From Pseudomonas atagonensis (GTDB lineage: Bacteria > Pseudomonadota > Gammaproteobacteria > Pseudomonadales > Pseudomonadaceae): a stretch of DNA of 64,000 bases. Shown in pieces: positions 28,537 through 37,750 of the stretch (its first letter is position 1; each line of letters begins with the position of its first letter). Under the pieces are notes generated by a model. The model did no database searches. It was given only the letters and a program-made list of their open reading frames with translations, and had not been told where the DNA came from. The stretch lies in contig NZ_VXCA01000006.1 in NCBI RefSeq assembly GCF_011369485.1, positions 43,527-107,526 on the forward strand. Direction: 5' to 3'. Both the position numbers and the translations under genes were made by a program.

Positions 28537-30222
28537 ATGTCCCTTTCTGTGTATATCTTGCGGCCCGTAACTGTCGGCGTGTTGCTGGCGGTGGCCGGTT
28601 GCGGCGTGTCTTCCAACCCGGAATCCGCTGCCGTGCCAGCCCCCGCTCAGCCTGTGCAGATGATTCAACAGGAAGCCGTGATGGCTGACAGCGCAGTAGC
28701 CAAGCGCGCGATCTACAAGATGCCGAATGCGGGCAGTGCGCCGATGCCGTTGCAGGAAAGTTATCCACAGGGCTATCGCAGCGAGCCGCGTGAGCAGTAC
28801 CAATCGCTGGCCGATAACCCGATCCACAGCGTCGCTGAAACGCCGGTTTCTACTTTCAGCGCCGATGTCGACACGGGTGCTTACGCCAACGTCCGCCGCT
28901 TGCTCAATCAGGGCCGCCTGCCGCCGGAAGGCGCGGTGCGACTGGAAGAGATGGTCAATTACTTTCCCTACGATTACGCCTTGCCCAGCGATGGATCGCC
29001 GTTCGGCGTGACCACCGAACTGGCCGCGTCGCCGTGGAACCCGCACACCCGCCTGTTGCGCATTGGCATCAAGGCGTCCGACCGTGCGGTGGCGGAACTG
29101 GCCCCGGCCAATCTGGTGTTTCTGGTGGATGTTTCCGGGTCGATGGATCGCCGTGAAGGATTGCCATTGGTCAAAAGCACGCTGAAATTGCTCGTCGATC
29201 AGTTGCGCGAGCACGATCGCGTATCGCTGGTGGTGTACGCCGGCGAGTCGAGAGTGGTGCTGGAGCCAACGTCCGGACGAGAAAAAGCGAAAATTCGTAC
29301 AGCCATCGAGCAATTGACCGCCGGTGGCTCGACCGCCGGCGCTTCCGGCATCGAACTGGCCTACCAAATGGCGCAACAGGCGTTCATCCCTAAAGGTATC
29401 AACCGCATTCTTTTAGCCACCGACGGTGACTTCAACGTCGGCATCAGCGACTTCGACAGCCTCAAGCAAATGGCTGTGGATAAACGCAAAACCGGAATCT
29501 CCCTGACCACCCTGGGTTTTGGTGTGGATAACTACAATGAACACTTGATGGAACAACTGGCCGATGCCGGCGACGGCAACTACGCCTACATCGACAACCT
29601 GCGCGAGGCGCGCAAGGTGCTGGTGGATCAACTCGGCTCGACCCTCGCCGTGGTGGCAAAAAACGTCAAGTTGCAGGTGGAGTTCAACCCGGCGCAGGTC
29701 AGCGAGTATCGTCTGCTCGGCTACGAAAACCGTGCTTTGCAAAGGGAGGATTTCAGCAATGACAAGGTCGATGCTGGCGAAATCGGTGCAGGACACACGG
29801 TGACTGCGCTGTATGAAATTATCCCGGCGGGGGAGAAGGGCTGGCTGGAGCCTCTGCGTTACGGTAAGTCGGAGCCGGCTGTTTCCGGGAAGAACGGAGA
29901 ATTGGCGATGTTGCGTGTGCGTTATCAACAGCCTGAGGGTGGGAAAAGTCTGCTGATCGAGCGCCCGATTGCCAATGAAGTCGCGCAGCCCAGTGAAGAC
30001 CTGCGCTTTGCAGCCGCCGTCGCCGCGTTTTCCCAGCAGCTCAAGGACGGTCGCTACACCGGCGATTTCAGCCTGAAAGACACCGAAACGCTGGCCCGAG
30101 GTGCACGGGGTGATGATCGCTTCGGTCTGCGCAACGAGTTTGTGCAACTGGTTGAACTGGCGCAGAGTCTGCGCAGCGCAACCTTATCGAATGCGCAGCC
30201 CACTGAACGACGGATTGAATAA
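28537..30222 (+). CDS. YfbK-like von Willebrand factor A lipoprotein
   Basis: This 561-residue lipoprotein (lipobox VAGC, Cys22) has a vWF_A N-terminal domain, a VWA domain with MIDAS DVSGSM (Asp198) and a YfbK-type C-terminal domain (about 390-550). VWA/YfbK proteins are envelope proteins of uncertain role. GAGGT lies before ATG 28537, so the 18-residue upstream extension is rejected. The ECF sigma gene begins at the very next base after the stop, so the three genes to 31436 are one operon. Confidence 0.88.
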   Translation: MSLSVYILRPVTVGVLLAVAGCGVSSNPESAAVPAPAQPVQMIQQEAVMADSAVAKRAIYKMPNAGSAPMPLQESYPQGYRSEPREQYQSLADNPIHSVAETPVSTFSADVDTGAYANVRRLLNQGRLPPEGAVRLEEMVNYFPYDYALPSDGSPFGVTTELAASPWNPHTRLLRIGIKASDRAVAELAPANLVFLVDVSGSMDRREGLPLVKSTLKLLVDQLREHDRVSLVVYAGESRVVLEPTSGREKAKIRTAIEQLTAGGSTAGASGIELAYQMAQQAFIPKGINRILLATDGDFNVGISDFDSLKQMAVDKRKTGISLTTLGFGVDNYNEHLMEQLADAGDGNYAYIDNLREARKVLVDQLGSTLAVVAKNVKLQVEFNPAQVSEYRLLGYENRALQREDFSNDKVDAGEIGAGHTVTALYEIIPAGEKGWLEPLRYGKSEPAVSGKNGELAMLRVRYQQPEGGKSLLIERPIANEVAQPSEDLRFAAAVAAFSQQLKDGRYTGDFSLKDTETLARGARGDDRFGLRNEFVQLVELAQSLRSATLSNAQPTERRIE

Positions 30223-30834
30223 GTGAGTCGTCTGAAAGGCTTCATTTCTCAGCTGTTTGCTGCGCCAGACAGCCCGATCGCCAGCAGCGATGAATCGCTG
30301 CTGGCGCGTTACCGCGAGGGCGACAGTGCCGCGTTCGAGATCCTGTACGCCCGCCATCGCCAGGGTTTGTATCGGTTTCTGCTCGGATTGAGCGGCAAAC
30401 CGGAACTGGCTGACGAGGTCTTTCAGGAAACCTGGTTGAGCCTGATTCGCAGCACCAGCCAGCCACAAGGCCGAGCGACATTTCGTACGTGGCTGTTCCA
30501 GATTGCCCGCAATCGTCTGATTGATCACTGGCGCAAACACGGCGCCCAACAACCGCTGCACGACAGCTACGATGAACAGGTTCACGCTGTCAGCGATGAG
30601 TCGACCGACCCTGCGGAACAGCTGAACCTCAGCCGCGACAGTCAGCGCCTGGAAAACGCTCTGCAAAACCTGCCCGCTGACCAGCGCGAAGTGTTTCTGC
30701 TGCGCGCCCACGGCGACCTCGACCTGGCACAAATCGCCAGCCTCACCGAAACACCGCTGGAAACCGTCAAGAGCCGCTTGCGCTACGCCCAGCAAAAACT
30801 GCGTCGGCTGCTGGCCGAGGAGGTACTGACATGA
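30223..30834 (+). CDS. ECF RNA polymerase sigma factor
   Basis: This 203-residue protein carries sigma-70 region 2 (FEILYARHRQGLYRFL... DEVFQETWLSLIR) and region 4 (LPADQREVFLLRAHGDLDLAQIASL, ETVKSRLRYAQQKLRRLL). It starts at GTG directly after the VWA stop codon and overlaps the next gene by 4 bp. The partner downstream is probably its membrane-bound control protein. Target promoters cannot be predicted from one locus. Confidence 0.93.
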   Translation: MSRLKGFISQLFAAPDSPIASSDESLLARYREGDSAAFEILYARHRQGLYRFLLGLSGKPELADEVFQETWLSLIRSTSQPQGRATFRTWLFQIARNRLIDHWRKHGAQQPLHDSYDEQVHAVSDESTDPAEQLNLSRDSQRLENALQNLPADQREVFLLRAHGDLDLAQIASLTETPLETVKSRLRYAQQKLRRLLAEEVLT

Positions 30835-31436
30835 ACGACGCCCGCCAGACACCCGAAGAACAACTGCTCAAGCACTATCGTGAGCAACAAGGCAGCGAAC
30901 CGCCTGCGCACCTCGATGCGTTGATCCTTAATGCTGCGCATCGCAATGTCCCGGCGCCGAAATCAGGCCTTTGGCAACGCTGGCTCGACGCCTGCCGCCA
31001 ACCGCGCTGGCAAGTCGCGTTCGCCAGCGTAGTGGGTGTGGCCCTGATGTTATCGCTGGTGCAACGCACACCCGAGTCGCTGACTCGATACGAATACACC
31101 CCGGCCCCCAGCCTCTCGGTACCCATGGCCGAACCGGGTGGCGCGCAACTGCACCGCTTGTCTGCACCGGCAGCCCCTCGGCCCGCACCTGCGCCGATGA
31201 TGGAAATGGCTGCGCCAATGCAAAGCGAAGCGTTCAGCGCCGACACTGCCGACGAACCCAAAACCGCGAAACGCGCTGCGGCCCCGGCCAATGGTCTCGA
31301 TGAACAACTGCGCGAAGTTCTGCGTTTGCGTGAAGCAGGTCAAGCGCAAGCCGCTGATACGCTGTATAAAAATCTGCACAAACGCTACCCGAACACCGAC
31401 CTCGACGCCCGACTCGAACAGTTGCAAAAAAAATGA
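30831..31436 (+). CDS. Membrane protein, putative sigma-factor partner (unrecognised)
   Basis: I do not recognise a named family. This 201-residue protein has a short cytoplasmic N-terminus, one transmembrane segment (WQVAFASVVGVALMLSLVQ, about residues 63-81), a Pro/Ala-rich periplasmic stretch and a C-terminal TPR-like helical pair (LREAGQAQAADTLYKNLHKRYPNTDLDARLEQLQ). Position and topology fit an anti-sigma factor, but no zinc-binding HxxxCxxC motif is seen. It overlaps the sigma gene by 4 bp. Confidence 0.72.
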   Translation: MNDARQTPEEQLLKHYREQQGSEPPAHLDALILNAAHRNVPAPKSGLWQRWLDACRQPRWQVAFASVVGVALMLSLVQRTPESLTRYEYTPAPSLSVPMAEPGGAQLHRLSAPAAPRPAPAPMMEMAAPMQSEAFSADTADEPKTAKRAAAPANGLDEQLREVLRLREAGQAQAADTLYKNLHKRYPNTDLDARLEQLQKK

Positions 31437-31517
31437 GCGCCCTGATCCGCCCGCCATTTGGCATTGCCCGGCAAAAACGCGCACTATCGGCCCATAGCTG
31501 AAGCGCTGGAGAACACC

Positions 31518-31718
31518 GTGGCACCAAAAATCGACCGCATCGCCCAACTCCTCAATTGCCCGGAAAAGGGCGAGCAGATGCGGCGCGCGATTACTGAGGC
31601 GCGTAAGGAGTTTCTGCTGGGTCAGTCGGAAGAAGACGTCGTTGAGGAAGACGAGGTTTTTGAGGAGGAAGACGACGAGGATGAGGATTATGATGAATTC
31701 GATTGGACGACGGAGTGA
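31518..31718 (+). CDS. Small acidic protein of unknown function
   Basis: This 66-residue protein has a basic-to-neutral helical N-terminal half (APKIDRIAQLLNCPEKGEQM) and a C-terminal tail almost wholly Asp/Glu (EEDEVFEEEDDEDEDYDEF). GTG 31518 with GGAG seven bases upstream is preferred; the open frame extends to 31458 without a ribosome site. Acidic tails of this kind occur in DNA mimics and chaperone-like proteins, but no function is claimed. Confidence 0.65.
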   Translation: MAPKIDRIAQLLNCPEKGEQMRRAITEARKEFLLGQSEEDVVEEDEVFEEEDDEDEDYDEFDWTTE

Positions 31719-31777
31719 CGCGCGTTTGTTCAGTAATTCGGTCAAGCCGGATAACGTCGGATAAAACCGTCGGCCAC

Positions 31778-31813
31778 AAAAAAGCCCCGAACCATCACAG
31801 TCCGGGGCTTTCT
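31778..31813 (-). terminator. Rho-independent terminator of tRNA-Arg
   Basis: On the minus strand GCCCCGG...TTCGGGGC forms a strong stem followed by TTTTTT, 13 bp after the tRNA 3' end. On the plus strand the stem is followed only by TTTCT, so it may weakly terminate the acidic-protein transcript too. Confidence 0.8.
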
Positions 31814-31825
31814 CGTTTAAATCAA

Positions 31826-31902
31826 TGGTGCACCAGGCGGGATTCGAACCCACGACCCCTGCCTTCGGAGGGCAGTACTCTATCCAGCTGAGCTACTGGT
31901 GC
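31826..31902 (-). tRNA. tRNA-Arg(CCG)
   Basis: On the minus strand the acceptor stem GCACCAG pairs with CTGGTGC, with an encoded CCA end. The D arm is GCTCAGCTGGATAGAGT, the anticodon stem-loop is CTGCC-CTCCGAA-GGCAG with anticodon CCG (reads CGG), and the T arm is GTGGG-TTCGAAT-CCCGC. The length is 77 nt with all invariant positions present. Confidence 0.95.
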
Positions 31903-32344
31903 AGCGGGCGACATCATACCTAGGTCGGCTCGGGGCGTCCATGCCGGGTTTTGGCGGGTTTTGTCAGTGCGCGTGTCGGTTTGCGCGGGTGCATTCCATA
32001 AAGCTGTAACGTCCTGCAAAACCCTCGCTTGGCGCTTTTGCGGGGCTGTTCTATGGTTTTGCTGCGGCGGATGGTTTTTGCTCGTTGATCTGAAAATTCC
32101 AGCAAATGCGGGGTTTTTGTTCTTTTTTTCGAACGCCCTATTGTCCTTTAACCCCTTTGCTCCTACGATCCGTTTGAGATTTCAAACGCTCGTTGATCGG
32201 GTGTTGAAGCGCAGGTGTTTCGAGTCGTGCACGATTAATGCGCCTCACCCGTTCACTGATTTCCCTGACGGCAGCCTTGCGAGGCGCCTTTCTACAATCA
32301 TAATTTGCTCCGCGCAGGCCGCGGTGCTGTTAAGGAAAGCCGAC
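31903..32344. other. 442-bp intergenic stretch between tRNA-Arg and gabD
   Basis: No convincing gene, RNA or repeat is seen. A frame open from 31961 runs into gabD, but its translation is Cys/Phe/Trp-rich, has no ribosome site and does not resemble aldehyde dehydrogenase. The gabD promoter must lie here; no clear sigma-70 or sigma-54 match was found. AAGGA at about 32333 is the gabD ribosome site. Confidence 0.6.
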
Positions 32345-33787
32345 ATGCAGCTTAAAGACACCCAGTTGTTCCGCCAGCAAGCCTTCATTGATGGCGCTTG
32401 GGTCGATGCGGACAACGGTCAGACGATCAAGGTCAACAACCCGGCCACCGGCGAAATTCTGGGTACCGTGCCGAAAATGGGCGCTGCCGAAACCCGCCGT
32501 GCCATTGAAGCCGCTGACAAAGCGCTGCCGGCCTGGCGTGCACTGACCGCCAAAGAGCGTGCCGGCAAGCTGCGTCGCTGGTTCGAACTGATGATCGAGA
32601 ATCAGGACGACCTCGCTCGCCTGATGACCCTTGAGCAGGGCAAACCGCTAGCTGAAGCCAAGGGCGAAATCGTTTACGCCGCTTCGTTCATCGAGTGGTT
32701 CGCCGAAGAAGCCAAGCGCATCTACGGTGACGTGATTCCAGGCCACCAGCCGGACAAGCGCCTGATCGTCATCAAGCAGCCGATCGGCGTGACCGCAGCG
32801 ATCACCCCGTGGAACTTCCCGGCCGCGATGATCACCCGTAAAGCCGGCCCGGCCCTGGCCGCCGGTTGCACCATGGTGCTCAAGCCTGCTTCGCAAACTC
32901 CGTTTTCCGCTTTCGCACTGGCTGAACTTGCCCAGCGTGCCGGCATTCCTGCGGGCGTGTTCAGCGTGGTGTCCGGCAGCGCCGGCGACATCGGCAGCGA
33001 GCTGACCAGCAACCCGATCGTGCGCAAACTGTCCTTCACCGGCTCGACTGAAATCGGTCGTCAGCTGATGTCGGAATGCGCCAAGGACATCAAGAAAGTC
33101 TCGCTGGAACTGGGCGGCAACGCGCCGTTCATCGTGTTCGACGACGCAGATCTGGATAAGGCCGTCGAAGGCGCGATCATTTCCAAATACCGCAACAACG
33201 GCCAGACCTGCGTCTGCGCCAACCGTCTGTACATTCAGGATTCGGTCTACGACGCGTTCGCCGAGAAGCTGAAAGTGGCTGTGGCCAAGTTGAAGATCGG
33301 CAACGGTCTGGAAGACGGCACCACCACTGGCCCGCTGATCGACGAAAAAGCTGTCGCCAAAGTGCAAGAGCACATCGCTGACGCCGTGGCCAAAGGCGCC
33401 ACCGTACTGGCCGGCGGCAAGCAAATGGAAGGCAACTTCTTCGAACCGACCATCCTCACCAACGTGCCGAAAAACGCTGCGGTGGCCAAGGAAGAAACCT
33501 TCGGTCCGCTGGCGCCGCTGTTCCGCTTCAAAGACGAAGCCGAAGTGATCGCGATGTCCAACGACACCGAGTTCGGTCTGGCCTCGTACTTCTACGCTCG
33601 CGACCTGGGCCGTGTGTTCCGTGTCGCTGAAGCGCTGGAATACGGCATGGTTGGTGTCAACACCGGGCTGATCTCCAACGAAGTCGCGCCGTTCGGCGGC
33701 ATCAAGGCCTCGGGCCTGGGCCGCGAAGGCTCCAAGTACGGCATCGAAGATTACCTGGAAATCAAATACCTCTGCCTGGGCATCTAA
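32345..33787 (+). CDS. gabD: Succinate-semialdehyde dehydrogenase (NADP+)
   Basis: This 480-residue aldehyde dehydrogenase oxidises succinate semialdehyde to succinate, the last step of GABA degradation. It shows the NADP-binding SFTGSTEIGRQL region, the catalytic Glu in SLELGGNAP and the catalytic Cys289 in NGQTCVCANR; the second Cys two residues on is typical of GabD. It is followed by gabT after 185 bp. Length, motifs and neighbour make the call firm. Confidence 0.96.
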   Translation: MQLKDTQLFRQQAFIDGAWVDADNGQTIKVNNPATGEILGTVPKMGAAETRRAIEAADKALPAWRALTAKERAGKLRRWFELMIENQDDLARLMTLEQGKPLAEAKGEIVYAASFIEWFAEEAKRIYGDVIPGHQPDKRLIVIKQPIGVTAAITPWNFPAAMITRKAGPALAAGCTMVLKPASQTPFSAFALAELAQRAGIPAGVFSVVSGSAGDIGSELTSNPIVRKLSFTGSTEIGRQLMSECAKDIKKVSLELGGNAPFIVFDDADLDKAVEGAIISKYRNNGQTCVCANRLYIQDSVYDAFAEKLKVAVAKLKIGNGLEDGTTTGPLIDEKAVAKVQEHIADAVAKGATVLAGGKQMEGNFFEPTILTNVPKNAAVAKEETFGPLAPLFRFKDEAEVIAMSNDTEFGLASYFYARDLGRVFRVAEALEYGMVGVNTGLISNEVAPFGGIKASGLGREGSKYGIEDYLEIKYLCLGI

Positions 33788-33809
33788 GCCGGGAAAGGGA
33801 TCGCTGCAA

Positions 33810-33843
33810 ACGCAAAGGGCACGAGAGCGCTGTCCCTTTGCGT
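33810..33843. other. Strong hairpin between gabD and gabT
   Basis: ACGCAAAGGG (33810-33819) and CCCTTTGCGT (33834-33843) form a perfect 10-bp stem with a 14-base loop. No T run follows, so it is not a classical terminator. It may moderate read-through from gabD or stabilise the gabD mRNA end. Confidence 0.55.
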
Positions 33844-33972
33844 CGTTTCAAACCGGAATTTTCTCTGCGGCCGGAAACGCCGTGGCAGTCGATCATCGCA
33901 TGCTGCCACCGCCGATTTCTCCCGCTTAATCCTTGAACCACGCCGCCCGATGAGCGGTGAATGAGGACTGTA

Positions 33973-35250
33973 ATGAGCAAGACTAACGCTGAACTGATGG
34001 CCCGTCGTACCGCAGCTGTTCCACGTGGTGTGGGCCAGATTCACCCGATCTTCGCTGAATCGGCGAAGAACGCTACCGTGACTGACGTTGAAGGTCGTGA
34101 ATTCATCGACTTCGCCGGCGGTATCGCTGTGCTGAACACCGGCCACGTGCATCCGAAAATCATCGCTGCCGTGACTGAACAGCTGAACAAGCTGACTCAC
34201 ACCTGCTTCCAGGTACTGGCCTACGAGCCGTACGTTGAGCTGTGCGAAAAAATCAACGCCAAGGTGCCAGGTGATTTCGCCAAGAAAACCCTGCTGGTGA
34301 CCACCGGTTCCGAAGCTGTCGAAAACGCCGTGAAAATTGCCCGTGCCGCCACTGGCCGTGCCGGCGTGATCGCGTTCACCGGCGCTTACCACGGTCGCAC
34401 CATGATGACCCTGGGCCTGACCGGTAAAGTCGTGCCTTACTCGGCCGGCATGGGCCTGATGCCAGGCGGCATCTTCCGCGCGCTTTACCCGAACGAACTG
34501 CACGGCGTGAGCATCGACGACTCGATCGCTTCCATCGAACGCATCTTCAAGAACGACGCCGAGCCGAAAGACATCGCTGCGATCATCATCGAGCCTGTTC
34601 AGGGTGAAGGTGGTTTCTACGTCGCACCTCAAGCATTCATGAAGCGTCTGCGCGCTCTGTGCGACCAGCACGGCATCCTGCTGATCGCTGACGAAGTACA
34701 GACTGGCGCTGGCCGTACCGGTACTTTCTTCGCCATGGAACAGATGGGCGTTGCTGCCGATCTGACCACCTTCGCCAAATCCATCGCTGGCGGCTTCCCG
34801 CTGGCCGGTGTTTGCGGCAAGGCCGAATATATGGACGCCATCGCTCCAGGTGGCCTGGGCGGCACCTACGCCGGTAGCCCGATCGCTTGCGCTGCTGCTC
34901 TGGCAGTGATGGAAGTATTCGAAGAAGAAAAACTGCTGGATCGCTGCAAGTCTGTTGGTGAGCGTCTGGTCACTGGCCTGAAAGCTATCCAGGCCAAATA
35001 CCCGGTAATTGGCGAAGTCCGTGCTCTGGGCGCCATGATCGCCGTTGAGCTGTTTGAAAACGGCGACAGCCACAAGCCGAACGCTGCCGCTGTGGCATCC
35101 GTGGTGGCCAAGGCTCGCGACAAGGGCCTGATCCTGCTGTCCTGCGGCACTTACGGCAACGTGCTGCGTGTACTCGTACCGCTGACCTCGCCGGACGAGC
35201 AACTGGACAAAGGCCTGGCGATCATCGAAGAGTGCTTCTCCGAGCTCTGA
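33973..35250 (+). CDS. gabT: 4-aminobutyrate--2-oxoglutarate aminotransferase
   Basis: This 425-residue class-III PLP transaminase converts GABA to succinate semialdehyde for GabD. Motifs include TTGSEAVENAVKIAR, FTGAYHGRT, IADEVQTGAGRTG and the PLP lysine Lys269 in FAKSIAGGFPLAG. ATG 33973 with GAGG upstream is chosen over 33961. Codon use (many CGT, GCT, GTT) is that of a highly expressed gene and differs from most neighbours. A clear terminator follows. Confidence 0.97.
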   Translation: MSKTNAELMARRTAAVPRGVGQIHPIFAESAKNATVTDVEGREFIDFAGGIAVLNTGHVHPKIIAAVTEQLNKLTHTCFQVLAYEPYVELCEKINAKVPGDFAKKTLLVTTGSEAVENAVKIARAATGRAGVIAFTGAYHGRTMMTLGLTGKVVPYSAGMGLMPGGIFRALYPNELHGVSIDDSIASIERIFKNDAEPKDIAAIIIEPVQGEGGFYVAPQAFMKRLRALCDQHGILLIADEVQTGAGRTGTFFAMEQMGVAADLTTFAKSIAGGFPLAGVCGKAEYMDAIAPGGLGGTYAGSPIACAAALAVMEVFEEEKLLDRCKSVGERLVTGLKAIQAKYPVIGEVRALGAMIAVELFENGDSHKPNAAAVASVVAKARDKGLILLSCGTYGNVLRVLVPLTSPDEQLDKGLAIIEECFSEL

Positions 35251-35273
35251 TCACCCAGTGTGACCTGATCGAC

Positions 35274-35300
35274 AAAAAACCCGCTTCGGCGGGTTTTTTT
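35274..35300 (+). terminator. Rho-independent terminator after gabT
   Basis: AAAAAACCCGC-TTCG-GCGGGTTTTTTT is a perfect stem with a UUCG tetraloop and a T7 tail, 23 bp after the gabT stop. Confidence 0.95.
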
Positions 35301-35387
35301 ACGCCCCTTGAAACACATCGACCGCTTTAGCGCTGTATCGAATGGCCAGCATTGGCTAAGGTTCAGGCATTGCAAGGGAGAGCGTGC

Positions 35388-36599
35388 ATGACTGCCGTTG
35401 AATTACCCGCCGTACCAAGAGTGCTGATTGCCGAGGCTGATCCGTGGTCTCGCGACCTGCTCAAGCAAGTCCTGCTGAACGTGCGTTGTGATGCGCGGCT
35501 GGATTTGTGCGCCGATGGCCAACAAGCCATGTCGATGCTCAGCGAAATTCCCTATGACCTTGCCATCGTCGACTGGGAGTTGCCCGGTGTCGATGGCTTG
35601 AGCGTTTTACGCAGCGTGCGTCAGCGCAAACGCAATCCGCCGCTGCCATTCATTCTGATGAGCAGCCGCAACGACAGCGCCAGCGTGCGCGAAGCCATAC
35701 CACTGGCGCCCACGGCGTACCTGACCAAACCGCTGAACATGGAAAGCCTGACCGAGCGTTTGCAGGGGTTGCTGCTCAATGCGGGCGAAGAAGTATTTTG
35801 CGAAGTGCCAGCGCTGGCACCGGGCATGACCTTGTCGGTGTTCCTTGAGCGGCGTCGTGAGCAGGCAGATGGCGCGCCGTTGATGACCGATGTGCAGGTG
35901 GCGGTGAAACGCAGCCTCAATCCCAGCGGACTCGATCTGAAGCTGCTGGAAGATGAGATCAAAACCGATCCACAAATCACGGCAGTGCTGATTGCCGCTG
36001 CCAACAGCGCCGCGCAACACCATGGATCGCCGGTGCAGACGCTGGCACAGGCGCTGCATCGGCTGGGCACCGGGCAAAGCATGAATCTGATTCTGGGGCT
36101 GGCGCTCAAGCGCAGCGCCAAACTCAGTGACCCGTGTCTGGCGGACTACGCCGAGCGTTATTGGGGGTTATCGCTGCACACGGCCGAATACGCCCGCACG
36201 CTGGCGCGCCTGTTGGATCTGGATCAGGAGCGCTGTTACTGCGCGGGCATGCTTCATCGACTCGGCGATCTGGCATTGCTGCGCTGTTTGCAGGAGTGGC
36301 AGCAGGCCGGAGGTGCGCTGGATGAGCTGGAAGAAGTGGGCGAAGCACTGGCGGAGTTTGGTGCGGCTTACGGTTCGGCGCTACGCACGCGTTGGCGCTT
36401 GCCGCTGGAGCTGCGTGAGTTGATTGCCTCGGTGTATCAGCTCGGTGGCGGGGTGTATTCCCGTGAGGCGCTGGTGATGAACATGGCGGCGCAGATGGCG
36501 CGCCTGACCGAGCATGAAGGTGTTGAGGAGCTGGCGAGGAGTCGCACGGCGCGGTTGCTGAAGATCGGTTTGCCGGAGCTGATGCGGATGCGCAAATAA
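35388..36599 (+). CDS. Response regulator with HDOD domain
   Basis: This 403-residue protein has an N-terminal receiver domain (about 10-125; phospho-acceptor Asp62 in AIVDWELPG, conserved Lys in AYLTKPL) and a C-terminal HDOD domain (about 165-370) with degenerate HD-type helices. HDOD proteins often act in c-di-GMP or adaptation signalling without phosphodiesterase activity. No kinase gene is adjacent. ATG 35388 has GGGAG upstream; a 12-residue extension is rejected. Confidence 0.87.
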   Translation: MTAVELPAVPRVLIAEADPWSRDLLKQVLLNVRCDARLDLCADGQQAMSMLSEIPYDLAIVDWELPGVDGLSVLRSVRQRKRNPPLPFILMSSRNDSASVREAIPLAPTAYLTKPLNMESLTERLQGLLLNAGEEVFCEVPALAPGMTLSVFLERRREQADGAPLMTDVQVAVKRSLNPSGLDLKLLEDEIKTDPQITAVLIAAANSAAQHHGSPVQTLAQALHRLGTGQSMNLILGLALKRSAKLSDPCLADYAERYWGLSLHTAEYARTLARLLDLDQERCYCAGMLHRLGDLALLRCLQEWQQAGGALDELEEVGEALAEFGAAYGSALRTRWRLPLELRELIASVYQLGGGVYSREALVMNMAAQMARLTEHEGVEELARSRTARLLKIGLPELMRMRK

Positions 36600-36651
36600 T
36601 CTGACTTACGCAAATCTCCTACAATGGATCTTTGTGTAGCTGAGATACGGG

Positions 36652-37641
36652 TCAGGCAGAAATGATGCGGTTTTTGCCTTGGCGTTTCGCTTCGTACATC
36701 GCCGCATCTGCGCGTGCGAACAGGCTGTCGAGGCTTTCATCGTCCGGGGTGAGGCTGGTCAGACCCTGGCTGACGGTGATGCCGAAGGTCTGGCCGTGAT
36801 GGTTGAAGCTCAAACGCTGAATCTCGTGCTGCAAGCGTTCCGCCACCTGCATTGCCATGTCCGGGGCACAGCCGGGAAACACGGCGGCAAACTCTTCCCC
36901 GCCAATGCGCCCGAACAGATCGCCCCGACGTAATGACACGCGGCCGCACTCGGCAATCCGCTGCAGCACGTTATCGCCTTCGGGGTGGCCGTAGCTGTCG
37001 TTGATCATTTTGAAGTCATCGATATCCAGAAGCAGAAACGCCATTGGCGAGCCTTGCAGGCGCGCCTCTTCGAACTCCCGGTGAGCGCATTCGAAAAAGT
37101 GTCGGCGGTTGCTGCTTTGGGTCAGCACGTCGGTGGTGGCCAGGCGTTGCAGCTCGGTTTCCATCTGCTTCTTGTCGGTGATGTCCTCGGCGATGCCGAC
37201 GATGATTACCGGTTGCCCCGGTTCGTCCTGGCGGTTGATGAAGCACTTGTCGCTGAGCCAGCGCAACTGGCCGTCGGCGGCGATGATCCGGTATTCGCGA
37301 TCTTCCACGGCGCCTTTGTGCAGGACTTCAGCGAGGCTGCGTTCGGCGTAGTCGAGATCGTCGGGATAAATGCTGTCACGCCACTGGTTGTAGTCGGCGA
37401 GCAGCAGGCCTGCGGAACGACCGAAAATCCGTTCGTAGGCAGGGCTGACGTAAAGCACTTGGCGGGTTTCCCAGTTGAACGCCCAGAGCACGGCGTTGAC
37501 GCTGACCAGCAGCGAGCTGAACAGTTGCTCGCGCTCACTCAGGCGGGCGACTTCGCCTTGGGCGTGCATCAACGCCATCAGGGTTTGTGCGGCCTCGGGC
37601 CATTGCGTAAGGGATGAGTCTTTTTGATTGTTGTTGACCAT
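36652..37641 (-). CDS. PAS-GGDEF diguanylate cyclase
   Basis: This 329-residue soluble protein has a PAS/PAC domain (about 35-155) and a GGDEF domain (about 160-325) with an intact GGEEF signature. The product-inhibition I-site RRGD lies exactly five residues before it, so active, feedback-controlled c-di-GMP synthesis is expected. No membrane segment is visible. ATG 37641 is used, with TTG 37656 and GTG 37647 upstream as weaker options. It is in the same orientation as desA but separated by a strong hairpin. Confidence 0.9.
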   Translation of the reverse strand: MVNNNQKDSSLTQWPEAAQTLMALMHAQGEVARLSEREQLFSSLLVSVNAVLWAFNWETRQVLYVSPAYERIFGRSAGLLLADYNQWRDSIYPDDLDYAERSLAEVLHKGAVEDREYRIIAADGQLRWLSDKCFINRQDEPGQPVIIVGIAEDITDKKQMETELQRLATTDVLTQSSNRRHFFECAHREFEEARLQGSPMAFLLLDIDDFKMINDSYGHPEGDNVLQRIAECGRVSLRRGDLFGRIGGEEFAAVFPGCAPDMAMQVAERLQHEIQRLSFNHHGQTFGITVSQGLTSLTPDDESLDSLFARADAAMYEAKRQGKNRIISA

Positions 37642-37750
37642 CGACACGGATCTCAAAGGGCGTGCCGATCAGTCGACAACGGCCACGGGACAGCCCGCCG
37701 GGGGTGGCGAAGTGTCTTTGAGATAGGGGATTTGTTGCTTAGTTCCGAAG

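Noticed and set aside
32027..32045. Sigma-54-like TTGGCGCTTTTGCGG before gabD
   Set aside because: The GG-to-GC spacing is 7 bases instead of 10, so it cannot be a -24/-12 promoter.
31961..32344. N-terminal extension of gabD by 128 codons
   Set aside because: The extension is Cys/Phe-rich, lacks a ribosome site and goes beyond the normal GabD length; ATG 32345 has AAGGA upstream.
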